The notes under the pieces: model-generated
Databases searched by the model: none
The model's input: the letters and a program-made list of their open reading frames with translations, nothing else
What the model was told of the DNA's origin: nothing
Translations under genes and position numbers: made by a program
DNA from: Sagittula stellata E-37
Lineage (GTDB): Bacteria; Pseudomonadota; Alphaproteobacteria; Rhodobacterales; Rhodobacteraceae
Length of the DNA: 64,000 nt
Reading direction: 5' to 3'
Assembly: GCF_039724765.1 (NCBI RefSeq)
Contig: NZ_CP155730.1
Coordinates: forward strand, 186,001-250,000
Shown: piece after piece, positions 25,688 through 35,577 of the stretch
Layout of the letters: the number at the start of each line of letters is the position of its first letter
Numbering within the stretch: the first letter of the stretch is position 1

Positions 25688-26341
25688 ATGACGCAGAAAT
25701 CAAAGACGCGGGACGTCAGTCACCGGATCTACGAAGCGGTGCGCGATGCCATCCACAACGGTGAGTTCGCGGTGGGCGAACGCCTGACCGAAGTCGCACT
25801 TGCGGAGAAATTCGGCGTCTCGCGCACACCCATCCGCGACGTGATCGCCAAACTCGAAGCGGACGGACTGCTGACCAACGTGCCGCGCCGTGGTCTGACC
25901 ATCACCAACCTGAGCCATCAGCAGATCGGCGAACTCTACATGATGCGCGAAGTGCTGGAAGGCGCGACGGCACATCTTGCCGCCTACGCGGGCAGCGATG
26001 CGGAGATCGCCACGCTACGTGACCTTGTCCAGAGCGAGGAGGCCAGCTTTGGCGATCGCGCGGCCCTGTCGGTGATCAACAAGAAATTCCACCGCCTGCT
26101 CGCGCTCGCGGCGCACAACCGATACCTGCTGGCCGCGATCGAGCAGATGTCGATCACGATGTCGCTGCTGCCCAGCCTCCTGACCGAAGGCGAGCGGGCG
26201 CAAGTGGCGCATGCGCAGCATCTGGAAATCGTCGAGGCGCTGGAACGTCGCGATCCCGCAGCCGCCGAGAAGGCTGTCCGCGATCACATCCGTTCGTCGC
26301 ATCAGCACCGGCTCTTGCTCATGCTGCCTGGAGAAGACTGA
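25688..26341 (+). CDS. GntR-family (FCD) transcriptional regulator
   Basis: A 217-residue regulator: winged helix at about 10-75 (AIHNGEFAVGERLTE, FGVSRTPIRDVIAKLEADGLL) and an FCD domain with FHRLLALAAHN and HLEIVEAL metal-site segments. It is convergent with the GST end of the aap-PrpD operon and separated from it by a strong terminator. ATGTAT sequence in its leader resembles half of the TGTATACA dyad at 35517, upstream of aapJ and the cystathionine-lyase-like gene, so it may regulate that module; this link is speculative. Confidence 0.9.
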   Translation: MTQKSKTRDVSHRIYEAVRDAIHNGEFAVGERLTEVALAEKFGVSRTPIRDVIAKLEADGLLTNVPRRGLTITNLSHQQIGELYMMREVLEGATAHLAAYAGSDAEIATLRDLVQSEEASFGDRAALSVINKKFHRLLALAAHNRYLLAAIEQMSITMSLLPSLLTEGERAQVAHAQHLEIVEALERRDPAAAEKAVRDHIRSSHQHRLLLMLPGED

Positions 26342-26359
26342 GCGCCGTCGCCGCGCCCG

Positions 26360-26390
26360 GAATGAGGGCCTGTCGCGCAGGCCCTCATTC
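26360..26390. terminator. Bidirectional terminator, perfect 13-bp stem
   Basis: GAATGAGGGCCTG and CAGGCCCTCATTC pair perfectly around a 5-base loop between the convergent GntR and GST genes. This is the strongest hairpin seen in the window. Confidence 0.85.
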
Positions 26391-26404
26391 GTCAACCGGG
26401 GTGG

Positions 26405-27010
26405 TCAGTTCAGTGCATCCTCGACATGCTGGCGATAGCCTGCGTGGGTCCGCAGGCGGTCGCGGTAGGCCAGCAGGTTCGGCACGTCGGGCAGAGGGTC
26501 CTGTGCGGAGCCTTCCCAAAGGCGCCAGCGAAAGACCGCAGGCGCGATGGCGATGTCTGCCAGCGTCAGGGTGTCTCCGACCAGATAGCTTCGGCCTGCA
26601 AGGTGCCGGTCGAGCAAGCCAAATGCCTGCAACGTCGCGGTCGCATCCGCCGTTTGCCCCGCCGCGCGAGCCTTGCGCAGGCGGCCCAGTGGCGGTGTCA
26701 GCGAGATGGAGGCCCAGTCCATCCAGCTGTCGATCGTACCGCGCGCAGCTGGGTCGGCGGGCCAAAGCGGGCTTGCAGGTGCCGAAGCTGCAAGGCAGCG
26801 AAGGATGGCGTTGGATTCCCAGACAACCTGATCGCCCATCTGGACGACCGGGACCGTGCCGGTGGGAGAAAGGCGGCGCACCGCCTCCGGATCGCGCGCA
26901 TCGGCGCCCCGGCCCGCCGGTTCCAGCGTGAACGGCTGGTCCAGTTCGTCCATCAGCCAGAAGACCTTGGCGCAGTTGGACGAGTTGCGGCGCCCGTAGA
27001 CCGTGACCAT
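26405..27010 (-). CDS. Glutathione S-transferase family protein
   Basis: A 201-residue GST: thioredoxin-like N-domain at about 1-78 with the Ser/Asn-rich site NSSNCAKVFWLMDEL and the cis-Pro GTVPVV and ES glutathione-binding signatures (VVWESNAILRCLA), then the helical C-domain with GDTLTLADIAIAP. It is the last gene of a nine-kilobase operon with an amino-acid importer and three PrpD paralogues, 1 bp after the first of them. It could conjugate or remove glutathione from an electrophilic intermediate, or act as an isomerase; substrate is unknown. Confidence 0.92.
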   Translation of the reverse strand: MVTVYGRRNSSNCAKVFWLMDELDQPFTLEPAGRGADARDPEAVRRLSPTGTVPVVQMGDQVVWESNAILRCLAASAPASPLWPADPAARGTIDSWMDWASISLTPPLGRLRKARAAGQTADATATLQAFGLLDRHLAGRSYLVGDTLTLADIAIAPAVFRWRLWEGSAQDPLPDVPNLLAYRDRLRTHAGYRQHVEDALN

Positions 27011-27011
27011 C

Positions 27012-28388
27012 TTACTGCCCCTTCCCGACGCCGGGCCCCTCGACCCCTCGCATGAGGTCGCTCAGCCCATCGCGGGGTTTCAGCCCGAGGATGACGGTGA
27101 AGGCCGCGTCCGCTGCCTCTTGCCCCAGCACATCGGACGCGCAATCGACGAACTTCCCGCGAAGCGTCTCGTCGCTCATCGGATTTGTCGGGCCGCGCCC
27201 GAACTTCGTCGAGGCGGTTGCAGAACGGACGCTACCGTTCCGCATGGTCACGGCGACCTCGCCCAGGTAGGCGTCGTCCTCCCGGTGCGCTTCGGACCGG
27301 ACCTTGGGCAGGACTTTCGCCACCGGCGCAGTCAGAAAGGCGTCGTCGGCAAAGTCGCCCAGCCGGATCTGGCCCTCGGTCAGGGCCTTGGCGGTCAGAA
27401 ACTGCACTGAGAACTTGGCATCCAGCCCGGACTTCGGCTCCGGGCGGTTGGTATGGGCAAGGCGCCGTTCGTGGGTGCGCGTGAGGACCGACTGGATCTC
27501 TTCCGGTGCAAAAAGCCCGTGCTCGTCGACCAGCGCAAGCGCCGCGTCGATGGCCGAATGCGCGCTGCCGCAGCAGGGGTGCTGCTTGATCGCGATGCCC
27601 GGATCGAGCAGTTCCAGCGGCCCGTCCCAGCCGTCGAGGATGGCGTCGGAGTCATAGGTCCCCGCGCCGTTGAACAGGTTGAAGAAGCCGTAGTTGTGCT
27701 CGAAGGCCTCGGGGTTGGCGGTCATGCCGTTCTGTGTGAGCAGGGCGGCCAGCACGCCGTTGTGCGCGGCCTGTCCGACGTGCATGGGCTTGACCGGCGT
27801 GCCGAAGTTCGACTTCAGCCCCGACGCCATCGAGACCGTCATCGCCAGCGTGTTGGCCATGCCATCGACACCAAGACCCAGCATTCGGGCAGAGGCTGCG
27901 GCCGCGCCGAAGACACCGAGTGTCGCGGTCGGGTGCCAGCCCTTTTCGTAGTGGTGAGGCAGCAGACCACGGGCCAGCCGGGTCTCGACCTCGACACCGG
28001 TGATATAGGCCTCGACCGTCTGAGCCATCGTCGCGCCCAGGGTTTCGGCAAGGGCGAGAACCGCAGGCACGACCGGTGCGGAGGGATGCCCGCCCATGGT
28101 CGTCGAACAATCGTCGAAATCGAGCGCATGGGCGGCGACGCCGTTGATCATCGCGGCATGAAGCACGGAGGCCTTGCGCCCGCCCGCGCCCCAGAGCGTC
28201 GCCTCGCCCGGGGCGGCATCGACCTCAAGCACTGTTTCCAGCGCGCGCAGGTACGGAGCCGAGCGACCGGCCAGCGCGACGCCGATCGTATCGGCGATGG
28301 CCCGCAGCGAGATATGGACCGCCTCGGACGGCAGGCTGTCCAGCGACAGGCCCATGGCTTTTTCGGAAAGGGACTTGGCAAAGCTCAT
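27012..28388 (-). CDS. MmgE/PrpD family protein (copy 1)
   Basis: A 458-residue MmgE/PrpD protein. The all-helical N-domain has AHALDFDDCS, GGHPSAPVVPA, KGWHPTATLG and TPVKPMHVGQAAHNG; the lid domain has KQHPCCGSAHSAIDA. These cover the His/Lys positions used by cis-aconitate decarboxylase and 2-methylcitrate dehydratase. The family removes water, carbon dioxide or epimerises at a carboxylated carbon (PrpD, cis-aconitate decarboxylase, iminodisuccinate epimerase). Reaction here is unknown. Third of three tandem paralogues by transcription order, with a 5-bp gap to copy 2. Confidence 0.9.
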   Translation of the reverse strand: MSFAKSLSEKAMGLSLDSLPSEAVHISLRAIADTIGVALAGRSAPYLRALETVLEVDAAPGEATLWGAGGRKASVLHAAMINGVAAHALDFDDCSTTMGGHPSAPVVPAVLALAETLGATMAQTVEAYITGVEVETRLARGLLPHHYEKGWHPTATLGVFGAAAASARMLGLGVDGMANTLAMTVSMASGLKSNFGTPVKPMHVGQAAHNGVLAALLTQNGMTANPEAFEHNYGFFNLFNGAGTYDSDAILDGWDGPLELLDPGIAIKQHPCCGSAHSAIDAALALVDEHGLFAPEEIQSVLTRTHERRLAHTNRPEPKSGLDAKFSVQFLTAKALTEGQIRLGDFADDAFLTAPVAKVLPKVRSEAHREDDAYLGEVAVTMRNGSVRSATASTKFGRGPTNPMSDETLRGKFVDCASDVLGQEAADAAFTVILGLKPRDGLSDLMRGVEGPGVGKGQ

Positions 28389-28393
28389 GGGTC

Positions 28394-29761
28394 TTATCCT
28401 TGTGCCGGAATGGTGGCGGCGGCGATGGCCGCGGTCAGATCGGAGATGCCGTCGAGCCGGTCGAGCCGCATCAACAGGTCAAAGACCTCTGCGGCGCCTT
28501 CGGCGCTCAGGCTGCGGCTGGCGCAGTCGAGGAACTTGGCTTCCAGCATCTCCTTGGGCAGCGGCGCTTCGGGGCCGCGTCCCAACGGGCTTTCGATGTA
28601 TTGGCGGTGCTCGACACCATCGGTCATGCGGACGACCACCTCTGCCCCGTAGTCGGGGAAGTCGTCGGACATCTCTTCCATGCGGATCAGGTTCATGACG
28701 CGGGTCACCTCGGGGTCATGCAGGGCGCTGTCTTCGAAATGCTCCAGCTTGACGGCGCCATTTACCAGGCCGCGCGCCACCACATACGGCAAGCTGAACT
28801 TGGCGTTGAGCGCGCTGGTGGCGGCGTTGCGCACATGCGGCAGCAGGCGGCGCGGGTGCATGCGCACAACCACGTCTTCGACGCCGGTACTGTCGGGCAC
28901 GGCGCCGCCCTGCAACGCGATGACCGCGTCGATAGCGGCGTGAACGCTGTAGACGCAGGCGTATTTCTTGATCGAGATCCCGGGGTTCATCAGGTCGAGC
29001 GGTTCGCCCCAGCCATCCAGCATCTTGGCCGCGTCGTAGTGGCCCTTGCCGTTGAACACCTCAAGGAAGCCCTGTGGATGTTCCAGCGCGGCGGGGGCCG
29101 CATTGACACCTTCGGCGGCCATCAGCGCGGCAAAGAGACCATTGCGCGCGGCAAGCCCGGCGTGGAGCGGCTTGGTATCCGTGCCGAAATTGGCCTTGAT
29201 TCCCGACGCCAGCGAGGCCGCCATGGAAATCGCATTGGCCATGCGGGTTGCGTCGAGCTTCAGCAGGACGCCCGCAGCGACGACTGCCCCGAAGATCCCA
29301 AGCGTCGCTGTCGGATGCCAGCCCTTCTCGTAATGGGCGAAGTTGACACCGCGAGCAAAGCGGGTCGCGGCCTCGACCCCGATCACGTAGGCGTCAAGGA
29401 AGTCGCGTCCGCTGCACCCCGTCGTTTCGGCAATCGGCAGGATCGCCGGGATGATGATGACGGTCGGATGCCCCGATAGCGACTTGCTGGTGTCATCGAA
29501 ATCAAGCGCATGGCCGGACACGCCGTTCACGAAAGCGGCGTCGAGCCGTCCGAGCCGCTCATGCCGTCCCAGAATGTGGCAGGGGCCGGTGCCCTGAACG
29601 CCGGACAGAAGCGCGGACTGCGTGGTGGTGGATGGTGCCCCTAGCAGCGCGCACCCGATCATGTCCGCGATGGCGTCACGGGCAAATCCCAGCGCCTTGG
29701 GGTCAAAGGTCGCCGGATCGAGCGCCAGCGCGCGCGCGGCCAGCTCTTGTGAAAGTGACAT
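28394..29761 (-). CDS. MmgE/PrpD family protein (copy 2)
   Basis: A 455-residue paralogue of its neighbours with GHALDFDDTS, SGHPTVIIIPA, KGWHPTATLG and DTKPLHAGLAARNG. It differs at the lid site, where the KQxPCC of copies 1 and 3 is KKYACVYSVH: the cysteine pair is lost. A copy with a changed active-site rim next to two conserved copies suggests that it accepts a different substrate or does a different step. Separated by 20 bp from copy 3 and 5 bp from copy 1. Confidence 0.9.
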   Translation of the reverse strand: MSLSQELAARALALDPATFDPKALGFARDAIADMIGCALLGAPSTTTQSALLSGVQGTGPCHILGRHERLGRLDAAFVNGVSGHALDFDDTSKSLSGHPTVIIIPAILPIAETTGCSGRDFLDAYVIGVEAATRFARGVNFAHYEKGWHPTATLGIFGAVVAAGVLLKLDATRMANAISMAASLASGIKANFGTDTKPLHAGLAARNGLFAALMAAEGVNAAPAALEHPQGFLEVFNGKGHYDAAKMLDGWGEPLDLMNPGISIKKYACVYSVHAAIDAVIALQGGAVPDSTGVEDVVVRMHPRRLLPHVRNAATSALNAKFSLPYVVARGLVNGAVKLEHFEDSALHDPEVTRVMNLIRMEEMSDDFPDYGAEVVVRMTDGVEHRQYIESPLGRGPEAPLPKEMLEAKFLDCASRSLSAEGAAEVFDLLMRLDRLDGISDLTAAIAAATIPAQG

Positions 29762-29781
29762 GAGTGTCCTCCAGGGTTCGT

Positions 29782-31140
29782 CTAGGTCTTTGGCGCTTTG
29801 GCGGCGCGGGCCAGGGCGTCGGACAACGGCGCAAGGCTTGCGAGCCGGTCCAGCGAAATGAGGGTGTCGAAAAGCGCGCCTGCTTCGGCCTCGGTCAGGC
29901 AGGTCGAGACACAGTCGTCGAACTTCGTGCGGAACTCCGCGTCGCTCATCGGGTTGGCGGGATCGCGGCCCATGGCGACCGTGGCCGAGGCAGACAATTG
30001 CTGGCCGTCCTCAAGAGTGACGTGCACATGCCCGAGCGACAGGTCGTCGTTATGCGCCGCAAGCGTGACCTTGGCCGCCAGCGCCCGCGCTTGGGGATCC
30101 TGCACCCTTTCGGGCGTGAAATCGCCAAGGCTGACCGTGCCGTCCAGCAAGGCGCGTGCCGTCAGGTACTGTGTCGAAAATTTCGCATCCAGCCCGTCGG
30201 TGGGGTCGGGGCGGTCGATGTTGCGCAGGCGTCTGCCGTTCAGCACCACCTCGATCTTGGCGATGGGTGTCGTTCCAATGTGGTCGCGTAGCGCGACGGC
30301 CGCGTCGATGGCGCAATGCACGAAAGCGCAGCAGGGGTATTGCTTGACAGCGATGCCGGGTGAAAGCAGCGCAAAGTCCGTGGCCCAGCCCCGCGTCACC
30401 GGTTCAAGATCGCAGGCCTCGGTGCCGCCGAACGCCTTGAGAAAACCGAAGCGGTGTTCCAGCGCGGTCTCGCGCGCAGTATATCCGGCCTCGGCCAGCA
30501 GGGCCGCCTGCAGACCGTTGCGGTTGGCCTGTCCGGCGTGGAAGGGCTTTGTCATGGTGCCGGAATTGGCGCGCAGCCCGGCCGCACTGGAGGCCGCAAT
30601 CGCGATGGCCACGGCCATGCGCTGTGGGTCGAGCCCAAGAAGCCGCCCGCAGGCCACGGCGCAACCTATCACGCCCAACGTCACCGTGGGATGCCAGCCA
30701 CGATCCGCGTGGGCGGGATTGGCGACGCGCGCCAGTCGGATCTCCGTCTCCAGCCCCGCAACGAAAGCCGTGAGCACCTGCGCGCCCGAGGACCCGCGCG
30801 CCTCTGCGAGCGCAAAGAGGGCAGGGACGATGGAGACCGACGGATGCCCGTCCATTTCCAGATTGCAATCGTCGAAATCGAGCGCATGGGCGGCGATGCC
30901 GTTGCGCTGCGCCGCGTCGAGCGGATGCAGCCGCTGCGCAGACCCAAAGACCTGCGACGGACCCGGCGCGGCGGGAAACACCTCGTCCGAGATCCGGGTG
31001 ACGGGCGTGTCGATGCCGGCCAGCGCGCAGGCCAGCGTGTCGGCAAAAGCGCGCGTGGCCCAGTTCGCGGCCGCCGGAGAAAGGTCGTCCGGGGTCAGCC
31101 CTGACGCGAGTTGCGCCAGAGTGAGTGTCAGTGAGGACAC
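29782..31140 (-). CDS. MmgE/PrpD family protein (copy 3)
   Basis: A 452-residue paralogue with AHALDFDDCN, DGHPSVSIVPA, RGWHPTVTLG, MTKPFHAGQANRNG and KQYPCCAFVHCAIDA. It is the first of the three paralogues transcribed after the transporter ATPase gene (29-bp gap). Similarity among the three is clear in motifs but low elsewhere, so the duplication is old and each copy probably has its own role in one pathway. PrpD-type enzymes act on di- and tricarboxylates, which fits an imported carboxylated amino acid. Confidence 0.9.
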   Translation of the reverse strand: MSSLTLTLAQLASGLTPDDLSPAAANWATRAFADTLACALAGIDTPVTRISDEVFPAAPGPSQVFGSAQRLHPLDAAQRNGIAAHALDFDDCNLEMDGHPSVSIVPALFALAEARGSSGAQVLTAFVAGLETEIRLARVANPAHADRGWHPTVTLGVIGCAVACGRLLGLDPQRMAVAIAIAASSAAGLRANSGTMTKPFHAGQANRNGLQAALLAEAGYTARETALEHRFGFLKAFGGTEACDLEPVTRGWATDFALLSPGIAVKQYPCCAFVHCAIDAAVALRDHIGTTPIAKIEVVLNGRRLRNIDRPDPTDGLDAKFSTQYLTARALLDGTVSLGDFTPERVQDPQARALAAKVTLAAHNDDLSLGHVHVTLEDGQQLSASATVAMGRDPANPMSDAEFRTKFDDCVSTCLTEAEAGALFDTLISLDRLASLAPLSDALARAAKAPKT

Positions 31141-31169
31141 GGGGATTTCTCCTGTCTGGGAGGGGACTG

Positions 31170-31964
31170 TCAGTGCTTGAGGATCTGGTCGAGGAAGTTG
31201 CGGGTGCGCGAGCTTCTCGGGTTGTTGAAGAACTCTTCGGGCGTGCCGCTTTCGACGATCTGGCCGTCGGCCATCAGCACCACGTTGTCCGCGACGGTGC
31301 GGGCAAAGCCCATCTCGTGCGTGACGCAGACCATGGTCATGCCGCTTTCCGCCAGCTCGATCATCGTGTCGAGCACTTCCTTGATCATCTCAGGATCGAG
31401 CGCCGAAGTCGGCTCGTCGAAGAGCATGATCTCGGGCTGCATGCAGAGCGAGCGGGCGATGGCAACGCGCTGCTGCTGGCCGCCGGACAATTGCAGCGGG
31501 TACTTGTGGGCCTGCTCGGGGATGCGGACCTTTTCGAGGTAGTGCATTGCAAGCTCCTCGGCGGTCTTCTTTTTCATCTGACGCACCAAGGTCGGGCCAA
31601 GCGTGAGGTTGTCGATCACGCTCAGGTGCGGGAACAGGTTGAAGGACTGGAACACCATGCCGATGTTGCGGCGGATCGCCTCGATGTTCTTGATGTTCTC
31701 GGTCAACTCGATGCCGTCGACGATGATCTGGCCCTGCTGATGTTCTTCCAGCCGGTTGATGCAGCGGATCAGCGTGGATTTGCCCGAGCCTGAGGGACCG
31801 CAGATCACCACGCGCTCTCCCTTCGCGACGGAGAGGCTGACGTCCTGCAGCACTTTGAAGTTCCCGAACCATTTAGAAACGTTGCGAATTTCGATCATCG
31901 GCTCATCGGTTTGCGAAACATGGCGCTGAGCCGCTTGGGTGGTGTTCGTGTCGATTGCGGTCAT
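31170..31964 (-). CDS. aapP: General L-amino acid ABC transporter ATPase (AapP)
   Basis: A 264-residue ATPase with Walker [10 protein letters not shown], the polar amino-acid class Q-loop segment [12 protein letters not shown], signature [15 protein letters not shown], Walker [13 protein letters not shown] and the [13 protein letters not shown]-loop typical of AapP/GlnQ. It follows the permease genes and energises the AapQM channel. Two N-terminal in-frame ATGs exist; the longer start adds about 20 polar residues before [12 protein letters not shown] and is common in AapP. Confidence 0.94.
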   Translation of the reverse strand: MTAIDTNTTQAAQRHVSQTDEPMIEIRNVSKWFGNFKVLQDVSLSVAKGERVVICGPSGSGKSTLIRCINRLEEHQQGQIIVDGIELTENIKNIEAIRRNIGMVFQSFNLFPHLSVIDNLTLGPTLVRQMKKKTAEELAMHYLEKVRIPEQAHKYPLQLSGGQQQRVAIARSLCMQPEIMLFDEPTSALDPEMIKEVLDTMIELAESGMTMVCVTHEMGFARTVADNVVLMADGQIVESGTPEEFFNNPRSSRTRNFLDQILKH

Positions 31965-31986
31965 GACGACAATCCTTTCCGGGGGC

Positions 31987-33108
31987 TCAGATGCGGCCCT
32001 GGTTGATCCATTTTTCGACTTGGCGCGCGTAGAGCGACAGGGCGTAGCCGAAGAAGAGGTAGATGGCGGCGACGAAGAGGTAGGCCTCGACGTAGTAGCG
32101 GCGCCACAGCGGGTCCTGCATCACGGCGGTGGTCGCCGTCAGGATGTCGAACAGGCCGATGATGATCACGAAGGAGGTGTTCTTCATCGCCGCGATGATG
32201 TGGTTGGTGATCGCGGGCAGGCTGATGCGCAGCGCCTGCGGCAGGATGATCCGCCGGGTGGTCTGCCAGTAGGTCAGGTTGAGCGAATCCGCCGCTTCGT
32301 ACTGACCTGTCGGGATGGCCTGCAGACCGCCCCGGATGACCTCTGCCTGGTAACAGGCGAAGAAGACGGCGATGCCCACCGTGATCCGCAGCAGCTTGTT
32401 CACCTCGACACCCGCGGGCAGGAACAGCGGAAAGACGTTGACCGCGACGAAGAGGATCGTGATCAGCGGCACACCGCGCAGCGCCTCGATGAAGACCACC
32501 GACACGCCCTTGGCGACCGGCAGCGGCGAACGCCGGCCAAGCGCCAGCAGCACGGCCACGGGCATCCCGATCAGCACAGTCCCGGAGAAGAGGATCATGG
32601 TCAGCGGCAGGCCGCCCCAGTCGGTGCTTGGCACGAAGGGCATGCCGAAGACGCCGCCGAAGAGCAGGGTGAAGATCGAGACCACCGAGAAGATCCAGAG
32701 CGGCACCAGAAACTTGAGGTTCCAGAAACGCGGCATGAGCGAGACAACAACGGTCACGAGGTAGATCGCCATCATGATGACGAGCCGCCACTGCTCATCG
32801 TAGGGATAGAGGCCAAAGAGCATGGGCCGGTGTTTCTCGACGATCACCGCCCAGCAGGCGCCTGCAGCGGCCCGGCAGACGTCGGGATCATCGGTGTAGA
32901 AGACCGCATCCAGAACGCCCCAGTTCAGCACGAACCATGCGAAGCGGGCCAGGCACGCGGCCACGAAGACCGTCAGGATCCCTTGCGGGATCGAATTGAA
33001 GAGGTTCTTCTTCATCCATTGCCCGAAGGGCAGGGTGGCATTGGGGTCGAACTCGTCTGCGGTATGGATGACGGTGTCCACTTTGGGTGCGTCGGCTGAA
33101 CTCGTCAT
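31987..33108 (-). CDS. aapM: General L-amino acid ABC transporter permease (AapM)
   Basis: A 373-residue permease, the normal length for AapM, with a long N-terminal extension, about eight hydrophobic segments, [15 protein letters not shown] family motif near residue 195 and EAA loop [20 protein letters not shown] near 260. It pairs with AapQ. It lies 5 bp after aapQ and 22 bp before aapP. Confidence 0.93.
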   Translation of the reverse strand: MTSSADAPKVDTVIHTADEFDPNATLPFGQWMKKNLFNSIPQGILTVFVAACLARFAWFVLNWGVLDAVFYTDDPDVCRAAAGACWAVIVEKHRPMLFGLYPYDEQWRLVIMMAIYLVTVVVSLMPRFWNLKFLVPLWIFSVVSIFTLLFGGVFGMPFVPSTDWGGLPLTMILFSGTVLIGMPVAVLLALGRRSPLPVAKGVSVVFIEALRGVPLITILFVAVNVFPLFLPAGVEVNKLLRITVGIAVFFACYQAEVIRGGLQAIPTGQYEAADSLNLTYWQTTRRIILPQALRISLPAITNHIIAAMKNTSFVIIIGLFDILTATTAVMQDPLWRRYYVEAYLFVAAIYLFFGYALSLYARQVEKWINQGRI

Positions 33109-33113
33109 GGTCG

Positions 33114-34313
33114 TCAGCGCTCCTTGATCGCCACGAGGCGGTTGTAGACATTCATGAAGGTCGAGGTGACGAGGCTGACGGTTAGATAGACCAGCATCAT
33201 CACGGCAATCGCCTCGACGGCCTGCCCGGTCTGGTTCATGGCAGTGTTGCCGATGTTCACGAGGTCGGGATAACCCACGACGACCGCAATCGAGCTGTTC
33301 TTGATCAGACTCACGTACTGGCTGGTCAGCGGCGGGACGATGACGCGCAGGGCCTGCGGCAGCACGACAAAGCGCATCACGAAGCGCGGCCGGAGGCCAA
33401 TCGAACGCGCGGCCTCGATCTGGCCTCGGGGCGTGGCCTGAAGGCCGGCGCGCACGATCTCGGCGATGAAGCCGGAGGCGTAGAGGGCGATCCCGATCAG
33501 CAGAGCGGTGAACTCGGGCGAGATGGTCACGCCACCCCGGAAGTTGAACCCCTTCAGCGCCGGAACGCTGAGGGCGGTGGGCGCGCCACCCAGAAGCCAG
33601 ACAATGGCCGGAAGACCGAAGATCAGGCCGATCGAGGGCCAGAGCATCGAGATGTAGCGGCCCGTGTTCTCGCGATGGCGGCGTGCGAGGTAGCCGCCGA
33701 GGATGGCCAGAACGATCCCGGCGAAGCAGGCAAAGATCATCGGTCCGTGCACCGGATCGGTGGCCGGGACGGCGAAGGAGAGGCCCCGGTTGTTCAGGAA
33801 CGCGAAGCCGCCGAAGTCGATGGCGTCGCGCGCCGCGGGCAGATTGCGCAGCACGACGGCCCAGAAGATCACCTGGAGGATCACCGGGATGTTCCGGACG
33901 ATCTCGACATACCCGGTTGCGACCTTGGAAAGGAGCCAGTTGCTGGACACCCGTGCGAAGCCGACGGAAAAGCCGAGGATCGTCGCCAGCAGGATCCCGG
34001 CCGCAGAGACCCGCAGCGTGTTCAGCAGACCGACGAGGAAGGCACGCGCGTAAGTGTCGGTCGCGTTGAAGGGAATCGGCGTTTCACCGATGTCGAACTG
34101 GGCGTCCTGTTCGAGAAAGCCGAAACCGGTCGCAATACTTTGCGCCCGCAGGTTTTCGACGACATTGTTGTAAAGGAACAGCCCGGCCATGACGACGAAC
34201 ACCGCCATGACGACCTGTGTCGCAATCGTCCGGAATGTCTTGCTGTAGATGATCGTTCCAAGCGTTGCGCGCGGCTTCTGACCGCCTCGAATGCTGCCGT
34301 CGAGGTGAGACAC
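33114..34313 (-). CDS. aapQ: General L-amino acid ABC transporter permease (AapQ)
   Basis: A 399-residue permease matching AapQ length. It has the GFARVSSNWLLSKVATGYVE segment, IVRNIPVILQVIFW motif, a large central insertion with a periplasmic loop, and EAA loop RGQIEAARSIGLRPRFVMRF near 300. Separated from aapJ by a stable hairpin that probably lowers permease expression relative to the binding protein. Confidence 0.93.
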   Translation of the reverse strand: MSHLDGSIRGGQKPRATLGTIIYSKTFRTIATQVVMAVFVVMAGLFLYNNVVENLRAQSIATGFGFLEQDAQFDIGETPIPFNATDTYARAFLVGLLNTLRVSAAGILLATILGFSVGFARVSSNWLLSKVATGYVEIVRNIPVILQVIFWAVVLRNLPAARDAIDFGGFAFLNNRGLSFAVPATDPVHGPMIFACFAGIVLAILGGYLARRHRENTGRYISMLWPSIGLIFGLPAIVWLLGGAPTALSVPALKGFNFRGGVTISPEFTALLIGIALYASGFIAEIVRAGLQATPRGQIEAARSIGLRPRFVMRFVVLPQALRVIVPPLTSQYVSLIKNSSIAVVVGYPDLVNIGNTAMNQTGQAVEAIAVMMLVYLTVSLVTSTFMNVYNRLVAIKER

Positions 34314-34347
34314 GGGTCACTCCTGCCTGTGGGAAAGGAATCATTTT

Positions 34348-34388
34348 GCCCGTGCCGCCACCCGGGAGGAAGGCAAGGCGGCACGGGC
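34348..34388 (-). terminator. Intra-operon hairpin between aapJ and aapQ
   Basis: A perfect 12-bp stem (GCCCGTGCCGCC / GGCGGCACGGGC) with a 17-base loop follows the aapJ stop on the minus strand. No long T-run. Likely an attenuator or mRNA-stabilising structure, as at 5211 and 55356. Confidence 0.65.
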
Positions 34389-34395
34389 CGGACGT

Positions 34396-35430
34396 TTACT
34401 TGATCGGGAAGCCGTAGAGCAGGCCGCCGTCAGTCCACTGCTTGTTCAGGTCACGATCCAGCTGCACCGGGCTGTCCGGACCGAAATGCCGGTCGTAGAT
34501 CTCGCCGTAGTTGCCGACCTGCGTGATGACGTCATACGCCCAGTCCTCGGTCAGTCCCAGCTTGGAACCGTAATCCCCGGTGGTGCCCAGCAGCGACATG
34601 ACGTCCACGTCGTCCGAGTTGCGCATCTCTTCGGCGTTCTCGGAGGTCACACCCAGTTCCTCGGCGTTGAAGGTGGCGTAGACCACCCACTTGACGATGT
34701 CGTACCACTGATCGTCACCCTGACGGACCGCCGGAGCAAGCGGCTCCTTCGAGAAGATCCCGGGCAGCAGCACGTGTTCTTTGGGGTCGGTCGTGTCATA
34801 GGCGCGGACGCCGGGCAGGGCGGCCTTGTCCTTCGTCAGGGCGTCGCAGCGGCCCGTCACGTAGGCGTCGACGAGCTGCTTGTTGTTCTCGATCACGACC
34901 GGCGTGTACTCCATGCCGCGCGATGCGAAGATCTGCGCCACGTTGCGTTCGGTGGTGGAACCGGGCGCGACGCAGATGGTTGCGCCATCGAGGTCTTCCA
35001 CAGTTTCAACACCCGATCCCGCATGCACGAGGAAGCCGGTGCCGGTGTAGAAGATGGGCGGCGCGAAGTTCAGCCCCAGAGCGGTGTCACGGCCCAGCGT
35101 AGCGGTGACGTTGCGAACCAGCACGTCGACCTCGCCGGACTGGATCGCCGGGAAGCGCTGCTGAGAAGAAAGCGCGACAAAGCGCACCTTGTCCGCATCA
35201 CCGAAAACCGCTGCGGCGAGGGCGTGGCAGTAGTCAACTTCTAGTCCCGCCCAGTTGCCCTGGCTGTCCGGCGCTGCAAAGCCGTGGCGTGCCGGGTGCA
35301 CGCCGCACAGCAACTCGCCGCGGCTTTTGATGGACGCCAGCGTGTCGCCCGATTCGGCCTGGGCCGCTGTCGCTAGTGCGGCGGCGCCAATCAGCATGCC
35401 AGTGCTCAGGCTTTTGAAAATCTTCGTCAT
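34396..35430 (-). CDS. aapJ: General L-amino acid ABC transporter binding protein (AapJ)
   Basis: A 344-residue binding protein with signal peptide ending TAAQA at about residue 25. AapJ features are plain: LLCGVHPARHGFAAPD near the mature start, GNWAGLEVDYCHALAAAVFGD, LGLNFAPPIFYTGTGF, DPKEHVLLP and EPLAPAVRQGDDQW. First gene of an operon that continues through aapQMP, three PrpD genes and GST. Aap systems take many L-amino acids; the ligand of this one may be narrower given the dedicated catabolic genes. Confidence 0.93.
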   Translation of the reverse strand: MTKIFKSLSTGMLIGAAALATAAQAESGDTLASIKSRGELLCGVHPARHGFAAPDSQGNWAGLEVDYCHALAAAVFGDADKVRFVALSSQQRFPAIQSGEVDVLVRNVTATLGRDTALGLNFAPPIFYTGTGFLVHAGSGVETVEDLDGATICVAPGSTTERNVAQIFASRGMEYTPVVIENNKQLVDAYVTGRCDALTKDKAALPGVRAYDTTDPKEHVLLPGIFSKEPLAPAVRQGDDQWYDIVKWVVYATFNAEELGVTSENAEEMRNSDDVDVMSLLGTTGDYGSKLGLTEDWAYDVITQVGNYGEIYDRHFGPDSPVQLDRDLNKQWTDGGLLYGFPIK

Positions 35431-35516
35431 TTCGACCTCTCTCTGCGGTGCAATTGGCCGGGCTGGGTCCCGGCCTGCTTTTCATGATCGCGCATCATTG
35501 ACGACCATTGAACTAA

Positions 35517-35524
35517 TGTATACA
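35517..35524. promoter_or_regulatory. Candidate GntR operator TGTATACA
   Basis: A perfect 8-bp palindrome lies in the 147-bp divergent region between aapJ and the cystathionine-lyase-like gene, 54 bp before the latter. It fits the GT-N-AC core of FCD-type GntR regulators. It could let one regulator control both the importer operon and the lyase. Confidence 0.4.
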
Positions 35525-35577
35525 GATGTTTTTTAAAGAATGCAATGATCGAAGTTACCGCAGCGAGGACGTAGACA

